This document shows, in pieces, positions 54,156 through 62,307 of a stretch of 64,000 nt of DNA; position 1 is the first letter of the stretch; each line of letters begins with the position of its first letter. The DNA comes from Candidatus Bathyarchaeota archaeon (lineage in GTDB: Archaea; Thermoproteota; Bathyarchaeia; 40CM-2-53-6; DTGE01): contig JAGTRC010000002.1 in assembly GCA_018396725.1 (NCBI GenBank), positions 115,449-179,448 of the forward strand, written 5' to 3'. Made by a program: the position numbers and the translations under genes. The notes below the pieces were generated by a model. It worked only from the letters and a program-made list of their open reading frames with translations. It had not been told where the DNA came from and did not search any database.

Positions 54156-55584
54156 GAGTGAACACAATCCCTTGGATCTCACCCGCCTAAAGGAGTACGT
54201 GGCTGAGAGGGTTACGCCCAAGCCGGTGGAGTACGAGAGGATAGACGCGGTGATAAGTGAGGTTTTAAGGAGGGTTAGGGGGGCCCTAGAGGCCTACGGC
54301 ATCGAGGCGGAGGTTACGTTGGAGGGGTCTGTGGCTAAGGATACATGGCTCAGCGGGGAGGCGGATGTAGACGTATTCATCCAGGTACCTCCCAGGGATA
54401 AGTCGTTCCTGGAGGTTGAATGCCTATCCGCGATCAGGAAGGGCCTCGAAGGCTACCCCATGGTTGAGAGGTACGCCGAGCACCCCTACATAGAGGCGTA
54501 TGCGGGGGATGTGAGGATCAATGTGGTCCCATGTTTCAGGGTGGAGAGGGGGGGATGGCTCAGCGCAGCCGACAGAACCCCATATCATACGAGTTACATG
54601 AGGGAGAAGCTCACCCCGATGCTGCGCAGGGAAGTTAGAGTCTTTAAAAGATTATTGAAGAGCTCCGGAATCTACGGTGCAGAGGCTAGGGTGAAGGGGT
54701 TCAGCGGCTTACTATGCGAGCTTCTAACCTTAAACTATGGATCGTTCATCGACTTGTTGAAGGCGGCCTCCAAGTGGAGGAGGAGGGAGCTCATAGACGT
54801 GGAGGGGTATTACCGGGGTAGGGCGGCCGATGCATTAAAGCTGTTCCCGGAGCCCCTGATAGTAGTAGATCCCATCGATCCGGGCAGGAACGCGGCCGCC
54901 GCTGTGGCCGAGGATACCATGTGGAGCCTCGTATCCATCTCAAGGCTCCTCCTGGAGAGACCGGATATCCGATTCTTCTATCCCGAAACCTTCAGGCTGG
55001 ACTTAGGCGCCCTCAGGGATTCCCTGGAGAAAACCCGGGGGGACTTCATAGCCTTAGATATAGGGGAGGTGGACGCCGTGGTCGACGTAGTGTGGAGTCA
55101 GTTATATAAGGCTGAAAAGGTCTTGAAGAGGCTTCTATTGGAGGCAGGGTTCAAGGTCATCCGCTCCGCGGCTTGGAGCAGCCCCGATAACCATTGCATG
55201 ATCTTCTTCAAGTTGGAGGAGGGCGAGCTCCCCCCAACATATAGGCATGTGGGGCCGCCAGTGGAGATGGGGGATGATTCCGGTAAATTTCTGGGCCGCC
55301 ATCTAAGGGCCTGGGACACGGCGGCTGGGCCTTGGCTTGAAGATGGGAGGTGGATCGTTGAGAAGCTTCGCAGATACAGGAGGGCCGATCAATTCATAGC
55401 TGATAACCTAGCCGATGGGGGCGGATCCATTGGTATCCCAGGTAGGATCCGTGAGAGGCTGAAAAACGGCTTCAAAGTATTAGTGAACGAGGAGGCCTTA
55501 GCCTTGGCCGGGGTTCCCGGAGCCCTCGAGGAGATTCAGAGATTCCTCTCGGGGAGGCCCATCTGGCTCGATGCATCCCTCTAA
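54136..55584 (+). CDS. cca: CCA-adding tRNA nucleotidyltransferase, class I archaeal
   Basis: The nucleotidyltransferase motif GSVAKDTWLSGEADVDVFI carries the catalytic aspartates. The middle and tail domains follow (CFRVERGGWLSAADRTPYHT, DPIDPGRNAAAAV). The 482 residues are slightly longer than usual. It completes or repairs tRNA 3' CCA. It overlaps the next gene by 14 bases. Confidence 0.95.
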   Translation: MNGRHHRSEHNPLDLTRLKEYVAERVTPKPVEYERIDAVISEVLRRVRGALEAYGIEAEVTLEGSVAKDTWLSGEADVDVFIQVPPRDKSFLEVECLSAIRKGLEGYPMVERYAEHPYIEAYAGDVRINVVPCFRVERGGWLSAADRTPYHTSYMREKLTPMLRREVRVFKRLLKSSGIYGAEARVKGFSGLLCELLTLNYGSFIDLLKAASKWRRRELIDVEGYYRGRAADALKLFPEPLIVVDPIDPGRNAAAAVAEDTMWSLVSISRLLLERPDIRFFYPETFRLDLGALRDSLEKTRGDFIALDIGEVDAVVDVVWSQLYKAEKVLKRLLLEAGFKVIRSAAWSSPDNHCMIFFKLEEGELPPTYRHVGPPVEMGDDSGKFLGRHLRAWDTAAGPWLEDGRWIVEKLRRYRRADQFIADNLADGGGSIGIPGRIRERLKNGFKVLVNEEALALAGVPGALEEIQRFLSGRPIWLDASL

Positions 55585-56374
55585 ATACAGGATCGGCCTG
55601 AAGGATTTAATTAGGCCAGATCTCGGAAGGATCATATGTTATCCTAAACCCTCCATCGAGGAGCTGGATATGCGTGTGGAGGAGCTTAGGTCCCTGAAGG
55701 TTTCAGGGATAATCCTGGAGGGCCGTGTCCTCATAGATGGGCTTCCGATCCTGGGAAAGGGCTGCACATCCACGGTTGTGAAGGCCGTAGCCGACGGGAG
55801 ACTCTACGCTTTGAAGGCTCGGAGAACCGACTCCGATAGGGCCTCGATGGAATCGGAGGCTCAGCTTCAGATCCGGGCGAACTCGATCTCCGTGGGGGCT
55901 AGGCTGAAGGGCTTCACCCATAACTTTATACTGATGGAGCTGCTGGACGGCCCATCCATCTCCGAATGGATAGACCGAGGACCCGCCATAAACGAGCTTA
56001 AAGCCGTATTGGCTATGATACTCCGCGACTGCTTCAAAATGGATGCCGGCCGCCTCGACCATGGAGAACTCACAAACGCCTCAAGACATATAATAATAGA
56101 GAGAGGAGCAGCAAAGGAGGAATTGTCCGAGGAGGGCATAGCCTTCAAACCCGTAATCATCGATTTCGAGTCGGCTAGCATGAAGAGGAGAGCCAAGAAT
56201 GTGACCTCGATCTGCCAATTCCTTTTCTTATCCAACGAGAAGATTAGAGCCCTGCTCGCCGGCGGAGTAGATGTGGCTGGGCTCGTCGAAGCCTTGAAGG
56301 CCTATAAGGCGAGGCCCTCCAGGGAAACTTTTAATTCGATCCTACGCTCAACAGGTTTAATGGTGGGGCAGTAG
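55571..56374 (+). CDS. predicted serine/threonine protein kinase (COG2112)
   Basis: The 267-residue kinase-like protein has a glycine loop (LGKGCTSTVVKAV), the lysine strand YALKARR, and a catalytic region LDHGELTNASRHI instead of the usual HRD, plus VIIDFESAS for DFG. This is the archaeal COG2112 set. The last ten bases overlap the tRNA-Pro gene, whose T8-A9-G10 is the kinase's stop codon. A possible partner of the PPP phosphatase. Confidence 0.88.
   Translation: MHPSKYRIGLKDLIRPDLGRIICYPKPSIEELDMRVEELRSLKVSGIILEGRVLIDGLPILGKGCTSTVVKAVADGRLYALKARRTDSDRASMESEAQLQIRANSISVGARLKGFTHNFILMELLDGPSISEWIDRGPAINELKAVLAMILRDCFKMDAGRLDHGELTNASRHIIIERGAAKEELSEEGIAFKPVIIDFESASMKRRAKNVTSICQFLFLSNEKIRALLAGGVDVAGLVEALKAYKARPSRETFNSILRSTGLMVGQ
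56328..56336 (+). promoter_or_regulatory. TATA-like box of tRNA-Pro inside the kinase gene
   Basis: CTTTTAATT lies about 30 bases before the first tRNA base at 56365 and falls wholly within the kinase reading frame. Confidence 0.35.
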
Positions 56375-56387
56375 TCTAGCTTGGTCC

Positions 56388-56416
56388 AGGAGGTCTATGT
56401 AGAAGCCTCCGCCGAA
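56388..56416 (+). other. tRNA-Pro intron 1, D loop 20/21 (29 bases)
   Basis: Central helix TGGT (56382-56385) pairs with GCCG (56411-56414), with bulges CCA and AAA, and the inner stem GGAGG/CCTCC is perfect. The exact cut may shift by up to four bases because AGGA is repeated at both ends. Confidence 0.8.
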
Positions 56417-56433
56417 AGGATCCCAGCCTGGGG

Positions 56434-56452
56434 AGGATGATGAACCCCGGTA
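56434..56452 (+). other. tRNA-Pro intron 2, canonical 37/38 (19 bases)
   Basis: Exon bases 32-35 (CTGG) pair with CCGG (56447-56450), bulges are GGA and TAC, and the short inner stem is GG/CC. Confidence 0.85.
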
Positions 56453-56474
56453 CGCTGGTGATCGCGGGTTCAAA

Positions 56475-56494
56475 TCAGCTGAACGCTGGGGAAA
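56475..56494 (+). other. tRNA-Pro intron 3, T loop 59/60 (20 bases)
   Basis: The T stem acts as outer helix, TTCA/GGGA as central helix (one A-G mismatch), and CAGC/GCTG with loop TGAAC as inner stem. The bulges are AAT and AAT. Confidence 0.78.
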
Positions 56495-56594
56495 TCCCGC
56501 CTGCCCCACCACGATTCTCGGACGAGCCATCCGAGGCTGAATCTCGCTTTAAATAGGATCGAGAGATTTCTCGATGCATGAAGGGGCCGAGCAT

Positions 56595-56616
56595 GCCTAT
56601 CCCCCCGGGGATGGGC
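56595..56616. terminator. 10-bp hairpin between convergent tRNA-Pro and HD genes
   Basis: GCCTATCCCC and GGGGATGGGC pair (one G-U) around a two-base loop. No T-tract follows, so a terminator role is uncertain. Confidence 0.35.
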
Positions 56617-56671
56617 AAGTTAAGCTTCGGTTCGGGGAGGCGTCATAAATCCAGCTCCCGCCCGATCCCCC

Positions 56672-57250
56672 CTAAGCCTCATCTTCCAGACGACTTTTAA
56701 TCCGTATTATTAATTCGCTCACCTCATCCAGTGAGAAGTCCTCAACCTCATTTACGTCCTGGCGGAATGCTCTGAGAATAGCCTTGGAGTATTTACTGCT
56801 GTACTCCAATGCTTGTATCATCATCTCGAGTTTATCCGAGGCTTTGACTATTCTAGCTTCCAGGCTCTTCCCCTCATGGAGTTCGTCCAGGAGCCTCCTA
56901 TACTTGAGCTTTAGATCCTCAGGTAACTCCTCCAGGAGCATGCCCTCAGCCGCGTGCTCCATCTCCCTTTTCCTCTCGTACCCTATCTCTTTGAGAACCT
57001 CCTGGTCCATGTCGAGGATCATGGCCTCCGCTAAGTCGTGGAGGACGGCCATCTCCGCCACCTTCAGCGTATCCACATCGGCGCCTTTCGAGTTTAGGAG
57101 GCGAGCTATGAAGATTGAGAGGATGGATGCCCGCAGGGTGTGCTCCGCCACCGACTCCACGTCTCCCAACGAGACTCCTCTGAGGAGCCAGCCGGTCCTA
57201 GGCACCCTCTTCAGCCTCCCAAAGTTAAGTAGGAAATCGATTAAAGCCAT
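56672..57250 (-). CDS. HD-domain hydrolase (YfbR/HDDC2-like nucleotidase)
   Basis: Metal ligands are seen in VAEHTLRAS (His), VLHDLAEA (His-Asp) and the later KASDKLEMM (Asp). The family hydrolyses deoxynucleoside monophosphates. The frame is open to 57373, but ATG at 57250 gives the family N-terminus and follows a GGAGGAGGG region and a TATA-like GATATAAATAAG near 57285-57296. Confidence 0.88.
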   Translation of the reverse strand: MALIDFLLNFGRLKRVPRTGWLLRGVSLGDVESVAEHTLRASILSIFIARLLNSKGADVDTLKVAEMAVLHDLAEAMILDMDQEVLKEIGYERKREMEHAAEGMLLEELPEDLKLKYRRLLDELHEGKSLEARIVKASDKLEMMIQALEYSSKYSKAILRAFRQDVNEVEDFSLDEVSELIIRIKSRLEDEA

Positions 57251-57315
57251 TGTAAACGCCCTCTTAACCCTCCTCCAAATTATCTTATTTATATCCCTTG
57301 ATGTCCTCCTCGCGA

Positions 57316-58107
57316 TTAGTAGAGGTATGATATTATGGTTAGCGCCCATATTGGTAGGGCGGACGCCATCCATATTTTAGGGCTCCATGAGAATATTTTA
57401 TGGCCGTCCAATATGCCTGAGGGTATGAGGTTGAAGGCCGCCAGCCAGATGTTGGCCCTGAACCCCATGGCGCCCACCGACCTTATCACGCTGGGGCTCG
57501 GGATAAAGGTCAGTCCCAGGAACCCTAACCCCACCAGGGCGTTGGAGAGAGGGCCTACTAGGGAGATTAACCCCATCTCCCTCCTAGTGGCTCCTCCGTA
57601 CCCTATGGTTTTCGGGCCTACATACACTGCACCGGGCGCTGCAAATATGAATCTGCCACCCGAGATCAGGGCGAAGACCAGGGCCATCAGGAGGCCTGTA
57701 GGCCAAGCCCTAAACTCCGCGTTGCATCCATATCTCCTTGCTAGGCCTCGATGGGCTAACTCGTGGGATATGAATCCCAAACCCAGGGTCACCAGGGATA
57801 CCCCGAAGTATAGGAGGAATAAGCGGGGTCTGAAGATGTAGGCCGTGGAGAAACAGAAGGACAGAGTGACCCAGGCGAATAGGATGTCTCTAACCTCCCT
57901 ACGGGCTAAGCCCCTCCCCCCGCATTCATATCCGGGGGATAGGCGGATTCGAGGTATAGTAGACTCAGCTTTTGGAGGCCCCGCCTGGAAGAGGTTAGAG
58001 CATTCATGCCTCTCAGGTAGCCTATGATCCGCACATAGAGATGCCCCGCAATACCTGCATATGAACGGTAGATTCACATTCATGCCGCAGTATTCGCACC
58101 TAACCAT
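57316..58107 (-). CDS. AN1-type zinc finger fused to a site-2 protease (M50)
   Basis: Residues about 4-36 hold C and H in AN1 spacing (CEYCGMNVNLPFICRYCGAS, then CADHRLPERHEC). The membrane part has HELAHRG (zinc ligands and catalytic Glu) and NLIPSGILDGHK (third ligand). Five or six membrane helices are visible. It cleaves substrates within the membrane; the AN1 finger suggests substrate or ubiquitin-like recruitment. 263 residues. Confidence 0.9.
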   Translation of the reverse strand: MVRCEYCGMNVNLPFICRYCGASLCADHRLPERHECSNLFQAGPPKAESTIPRIRLSPGYECGGRGLARREVRDILFAWVTLSFCFSTAYIFRPRLFLLYFGVSLVTLGLGFISHELAHRGLARRYGCNAEFRAWPTGLLMALVFALISGGRFIFAAPGAVYVGPKTIGYGGATRREMGLISLVGPLSNALVGLGFLGLTFIPSPSVIRSVGAMGFRANIWLAAFNLIPSGILDGHKIFSWSPKIWMASALPIWALTIISYLY

Positions 58108-58422
58108 CTATCCTAGACCCCAGACGATCCAAACGAACTAGAGTGATATAACAGTAAAGGGAAGCTATAAAATGAATGAATGGATGATGTATAAATAATT
58201 GCGTCAACTTAGGGATACAGGCAAGATGAGGGCCTAGGACCTGCTCATCTATCTCATATTTAAAGGATTTAGAGATGAGATGCTTATCTCGCCAGCATCG
58301 AAGCTTCCATTAGCTCTGTAGTTCTAAAGTTGTTGAATCAATTCAACATAGAATTTGCATAAGGAAGAGGAGTAAGCAAGTTTCGAAGCTCCTCCTCTAC
58401 ATATGGTTTGGATTGGTGATTA
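58108..58422. other. AT-rich intergenic region
   Basis: No gene is seen in 315 bases. There are TATA-like elements near 58150 and 58190, and an imperfect pairing of AAGAGGAG with CTCCTCCT near 58363-58402 that could form a weak stem downstream of the broken epimerase gene. Confidence 0.35.
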
Positions 58423-59392
58423 TTAGTTTCCCAGGCGGGTATTGTCGAAATTGATGGGGTTATTTTTAGTCGAAGTTCCTTTTTGGGAGATCATTGCGCT
58501 GGTCGGGGCGGCCGTCTTGGTTAGTTGCTTATACGCCTCTATGAGGATCAGGTCTATTATCTTTGTTGGTGTTAGTTTATTTGGATTATGGAAGAGTTGT
58601 GTCCCGCAGACTAGGAATTCTGCGCCGAGGTTAATTGCTTCGGGGATCATCTGTAGGGTTATGCCGCCTTGGAGCTGTATCGTGCCTGTGAATGAGCCCG
58701 CTATGCGGCTTATATAGAATTTTGCAGGTTCCGGTTTGAAAGACCCTTCTGGCGTGTTCGTCCTGGATGCAGTGCCTGCTGATTGGAATGTTAACATGCC
58801 TATCTCAGGTAGGACGGACTCCAGTATTCGGAGCACCGTCTCTTTAGGTTTGGGGGTGAGATTTTCTGATCCTATGGTCTCTGACGAGGCTGGGGCAGGC
58901 GCCGATGTCAAGGATGTGTCTGATTAGTTTTTAAGAATTTTTTGGTCGGGCGTGGCATCCAGTTGGAAGCATACGGCTCCCATCTCTACACGACTGAGTT
59001 TCAGGAGCTTCTTATGGGGCTGACTTGCAAGGATGTGTAGGTTCAGGAAGCAACCATATGATTGGATCAGCTTATTCGTCTTTGAGGAAGGCGGGCGAGA
59101 ATACGGAAGTATTTATTTTAGGTCTCTTAAGGCCGAATCCTTCATAGTCTTCGAAGTTTACATCCACATGGAACGTATAGACTTTGCCGTGTTCTAAGAT
59201 ATGCTCGACTTGGCATAGTACCTTCTCCCGGATGAGCCTCGGAGGCACCCTACCTATAAGGCCGTCAGTCAGGGTTACTAGGGCAGGGTTTAACTTGATT
59301 ATCTTACCGTTCAAGATGTCTTCTCCAACGTATCTGGATTTTAAGTGCAGATCTTGAGTAGAAGTCTCTTCCTGATGGCAAAGGATTATCAT
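58423..59392 (-). pseudogene. broken pentulose-5-phosphate 3-epimerase-like gene
   Basis: Three pieces make one ribulose-phosphate 3-epimerase-like (COG0036) protein. The first frame (59392-59072) ends after NTSVFSPAFLKDE. Skipping one T near 59074 continues with KLIQSYGCFLNLHIL and then ATPDQKILKN, where a TAA (58926-58924) interrupts. The same frame continues with LTPKPKETVLRILE and IQLQGGITLQMIPEAINLGAEFLVCGTQLF, matching the family's C-terminal phosphate-binding part. One frameshift and one stop suggest a pseudogene, or assembly errors. The N-terminal 60 residues extend beyond the usual start. Confidence 0.75.
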
Positions 59393-59545
59393 ACCTTTCT
59401 TTTTCTGACACTTTTTGATTGTTTTCAGGAGGTATTAATGTTTTATGGATAATTGGCGAAATAAAGGCGATTTTAAACCCTTAAATGCTAGTTATATGGA
59501 TGCCATTCCTCGGGGCTCTACCGGCATCTCATGTTTTACTTAAAA

Positions 59546-59554
59546 CTTATAAAT
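59546..59554 (+). promoter_or_regulatory. TATA box of FGGY kinase gene
   Basis: CTTATAAAT is centred about 28 bases before the ATG at 59578, supporting that start over the upstream ATG at 59485. Confidence 0.5.
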
Positions 59555-59577
59555 TAGAGTGCGTTCTTGGATCACCC

Positions 59578-61146
59578 ATGGGGAGCGCAGCACCTGTGCA
59601 GGATAATTTAAGATCCGAAGATCCAGGCTGGAGACAGAGTTCAGGCCTCATCTTAGCCGTGGATGCAGGCTTATCTGTTAACAGGGCCATGCTATTTGAC
59701 GGGCTTGGAAACCTCATCGCCGAGAGCAGGAGCGAGTTGTCGATCGACCAGCCTATGGAAGGTTGGGCAGAGCAAAAGCCCGAGACCATATGGAATGCCA
59801 CCAAGGAGAACATTAGAGGCATCACCTCCAAAAGGGAAGATTTAAACGAAGAGATAATGGCTGTGGGATTGACCGCCCACATGCATGGAACGTTCCTACT
59901 AGATGATGAGGGAGAGCTAGCCAGGGAGAAAGCCATCGTCTGGATAGATACTAGGACGGGCAACCTAATAGAGAGGTTTAGGAGTGAAGGGTTGGAGGAT
60001 GAGATATTCAAGATTAGCGGCTGGAAACTCATCACTAGCATGCAGCTCCTGCATCTGATATGGCTTAAAGAGAACGAGCCTGAGACATTGAGAAGGGCTA
60101 GATGTTTCATGGCCTGCAAGGATTATATCCGATACAGACTGACGGGTGAGGTTCTAAGCGATTTTACAGACGCTTCATTCACAGGATTATTCGATAACGT
60201 GAAACGGCGATGGTCCGATGACGCGTTTCTCCTGGTGGGATTGGATCCATCCATCGCCCCAGATATAAAAGAGCCCTGGGAGATTGGGGGATTCATAACC
60301 GAGGAAGCTGCGAGGGCTACAGGTTTAAAGGCGGGGACGCCCGTAACAGTGGGATGCGGAGATGTTGCCGCGATGGCTCTGGGGGGAGGTGTCACCGAGG
60401 ACTATCAGCTCCTAGCCAACATAGGGGCTGCAGGCGTATACGAGAGACCTGTGGAGTCCCCGCTGTATGATTGGGAGAATAAGAATTATACTATAGCCTC
60501 CCATGCGGTGCCGGGTAAATGGCTCCTACAGGCTAACCAGATGTCGGCTGCCCTTACTTTGAGATGGTTCAGAGACAACGTATTCTCGGGATCCATCACT
60601 TATAAGGACTTCGATAAGCTAGCTGCGAAGTCCAAGCCGGGAGCTAGCGGAGTAATATTTCATCCGTTCCTCCAGGGAGAAAGATCCCCCTTCGTAAACC
60701 CTCACGCTAAAGGACTATTCTTCGGGCTAACCCTGAAGACTGAGCTGAAGGATCTCGTAAGGGCAATCCTTGAAGGAGTAGCTTTCGCAGCCAGGGATAA
60801 CCTGGAGCTCCTAACCCGGATGAAGGGGAAGAGGGAATTCGAAGTGGTGATGGGCGGCGGAGCAGCCAACAGCCGAGAGTGGGCACAGATACTCTCGGAT
60901 GTAACAGGATACACCGTTAAGATACCCAAGGTAAATGAGATAGGCGCCTTAGGAGCAGCTATACTGGGAAGCCTAGCATGCGAGTTATACATTTGCCATA
61001 GGGAGGCGGTTGAGAATATGGTTAAGTTAGAGAAAAAATTTGAGCCTAACCCAGAGGCGCATATGGAGTATAATGAAATATTCGACGCCTATAAGAGGCT
61101 TTATCGGACGTTAGAGCCTTTCTATAAGCCTAAAGGTAAACGATAA
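59578..61146 (+). CDS. FGGY-family carbohydrate kinase (xylulokinase-like)
   Basis: The ATPase fold starts with LILAVDAGLSVNRAMLF. The sugar-site Asp lies in AIVWIDTRTG and the phosphate-binding GCGDVAAMALGGG follows. The C-terminal half has VVMGGGAANSREWAQILSD, the FGGY family signature region. About 522 residues from the chosen ATG. Typical substrates are pentuloses or polyols. The neighbouring broken epimerase and two further FGGY genes suggest pentulose or L-sugar use. Confidence 0.9.
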   Translation: MGSAAPVQDNLRSEDPGWRQSSGLILAVDAGLSVNRAMLFDGLGNLIAESRSELSIDQPMEGWAEQKPETIWNATKENIRGITSKREDLNEEIMAVGLTAHMHGTFLLDDEGELAREKAIVWIDTRTGNLIERFRSEGLEDEIFKISGWKLITSMQLLHLIWLKENEPETLRRARCFMACKDYIRYRLTGEVLSDFTDASFTGLFDNVKRRWSDDAFLLVGLDPSIAPDIKEPWEIGGFITEEAARATGLKAGTPVTVGCGDVAAMALGGGVTEDYQLLANIGAAGVYERPVESPLYDWENKNYTIASHAVPGKWLLQANQMSAALTLRWFRDNVFSGSITYKDFDKLAAKSKPGASGVIFHPFLQGERSPFVNPHAKGLFFGLTLKTELKDLVRAILEGVAFAARDNLELLTRMKGKREFEVVMGGGAANSREWAQILSDVTGYTVKIPKVNEIGALGAAILGSLACELYICHREAVENMVKLEKKFEPNPEAHMEYNEIFDAYKRLYRTLEPFYKPKGKR

Positions 61147-61324
61147 AGTCGCAGAAGCAATCACTTTTTTGAAACCCCTCATTACATTATTTTGTTTTTC
61201 TTCCTTATTTTTCAGGATTAATCCCCTATATCTAGACTTATCTAGAAGAATGAGAAGTAAAATGAGGTGAAGAAGGTATATATGCTGGCTAAACTTTTCT
61301 AAAGGTCTGGGGGAATGACCAAAT

Positions 61325-62281
61325 ATGATAAAGTTCGGCTTACAATTCTCGCAAACTGGAAAATCATACGATGAAATTAGGAGGCTATTCCTGACCAGTG
61401 AGGAGCTGGGATACGACTCGGCATGGCTTATGGATCATTTTTACCCCACATCCTCTACGGATAGGGAATCCTCATTCAAGGAGCCCGTACTGGAATGCTT
61501 CACTACGTTGGCGGCATTAGCTAGGGAGACGAGCTCCATAAGGCTGGGCCCGCTAGTCGCTTGCAATTCATACAGGTATCCATCGCTGCTGGCTAAGATG
61601 GCCGCTACACTAGACGTTATTAGCGATGGGAGGATGGAGTTCGGGTTAGGTGCAGGATGGTACAAGGAGGAATACTTGTCTTACGGAATACCGTTCCCAA
61701 AGCTTTCGGTGAGGCTTAGCCAGATGAGGGAGGCCCTCCAGATAATTAAAGGGATGTGGACCGAAGAGAAGACAAGCTTCTCAGGCATCCACTACAAGGT
61801 ATCCGAAGCCTATAATTATCCTAAACCAGTCCAAAAGCCGCATCCTCCCATATGGATTGGCGGAAGAAATATAGAAGTACTAAAAGTAGCTGCTGAACAT
61901 GCAGATTACATCAACATCTATTTCGTCACCCCTAGAGAGTTTAGGGAGAGAGTGGAGCTGCTTGATGGATACCTCGAGGCCTTGGGAAGAAAATGTAAAG
62001 TCAAGTATACTTGGCATGGGCCATTCTACATTGGAAGGAATGATGAGGAGGCTAAGAACATCTTCAGGAAGAGAGTTAAGGCTAGCATGAACCCGGTGAT
62101 GGCGAAGATGTCGTTTGAAGAATACTTTGAGAGAACTGTGAGCGGCTCAGCAGAGGACTGCCTAAACAAGTTTCAGGAATTCAAGGATGCCGGTGCAAGC
62201 TATTTCGTACCAAGTTACAGGCAGGGAGCCCAGCTCTTAAGGGTCCTATACGAGGATGTCGTCAGACCGTTAAAGAAGTAA
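61325..62281 (+). CDS. luciferase-like (LLM) flavin/F420-dependent oxidoreductase
   Basis: The 318-residue TIM-barrel protein has IKFGLQFSQTGKSYDEI, YDSAWLMDHFYP, RLGPLVACNSYRYPSLLAKM and RMEFGLGAGWYKEEY, the usual LLM core. F420 or FMN cannot be told apart by eye. Such enzymes include F420-dependent sugar-phosphate dehydrogenases. It lies between two FGGY kinase genes, suggesting a sugar-related role. A TATA-like AGGTATATATG is about 45 bases before the ATG. Confidence 0.9.
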   Translation: MIKFGLQFSQTGKSYDEIRRLFLTSEELGYDSAWLMDHFYPTSSTDRESSFKEPVLECFTTLAALARETSSIRLGPLVACNSYRYPSLLAKMAATLDVISDGRMEFGLGAGWYKEEYLSYGIPFPKLSVRLSQMREALQIIKGMWTEEKTSFSGIHYKVSEAYNYPKPVQKPHPPIWIGGRNIEVLKVAAEHADYINIYFVTPREFRERVELLDGYLEALGRKCKVKYTWHGPFYIGRNDEEAKNIFRKRVKASMNPVMAKMSFEEYFERTVSGSAEDCLNKFQEFKDAGASYFVPSYRQGAQLLRVLYEDVVRPLKK

Positions 62282-62307
62282 CTGGGTAGTAATGGAATAG
62301 ACATATC

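Larger units (their letters stand above)
56365..56511 (+). tRNA. tRNA-Pro(GGG) with three introns
   Basis: Acceptor GGGGCAG (56365-56371) pairs with CTGCCCC (56501-56507), then A73 and encoded CCA. Three inserts with BHB-like folds interrupt it. Without them the D arm reads GTCT-AGCTTGGTCCA-GGAT, the anticodon arm is CCAGC-CTGGGGC-GCTGG with anticodon GGG, and the T arm is GCGGG-TTCAAAT-CCCGC. Mature length is 76 without CCA. A73 and the anticodon fit proline. The D-stem closes with a G10-U25 wobble. Confidence 0.9.

Noticed and set aside
56434..56452. C-box-like GATGATGA in tRNA-Pro intron 2, suggesting a C/D guide RNA
   Set aside because: The intron has only 19 bases and no D box, too short for a guide RNA.
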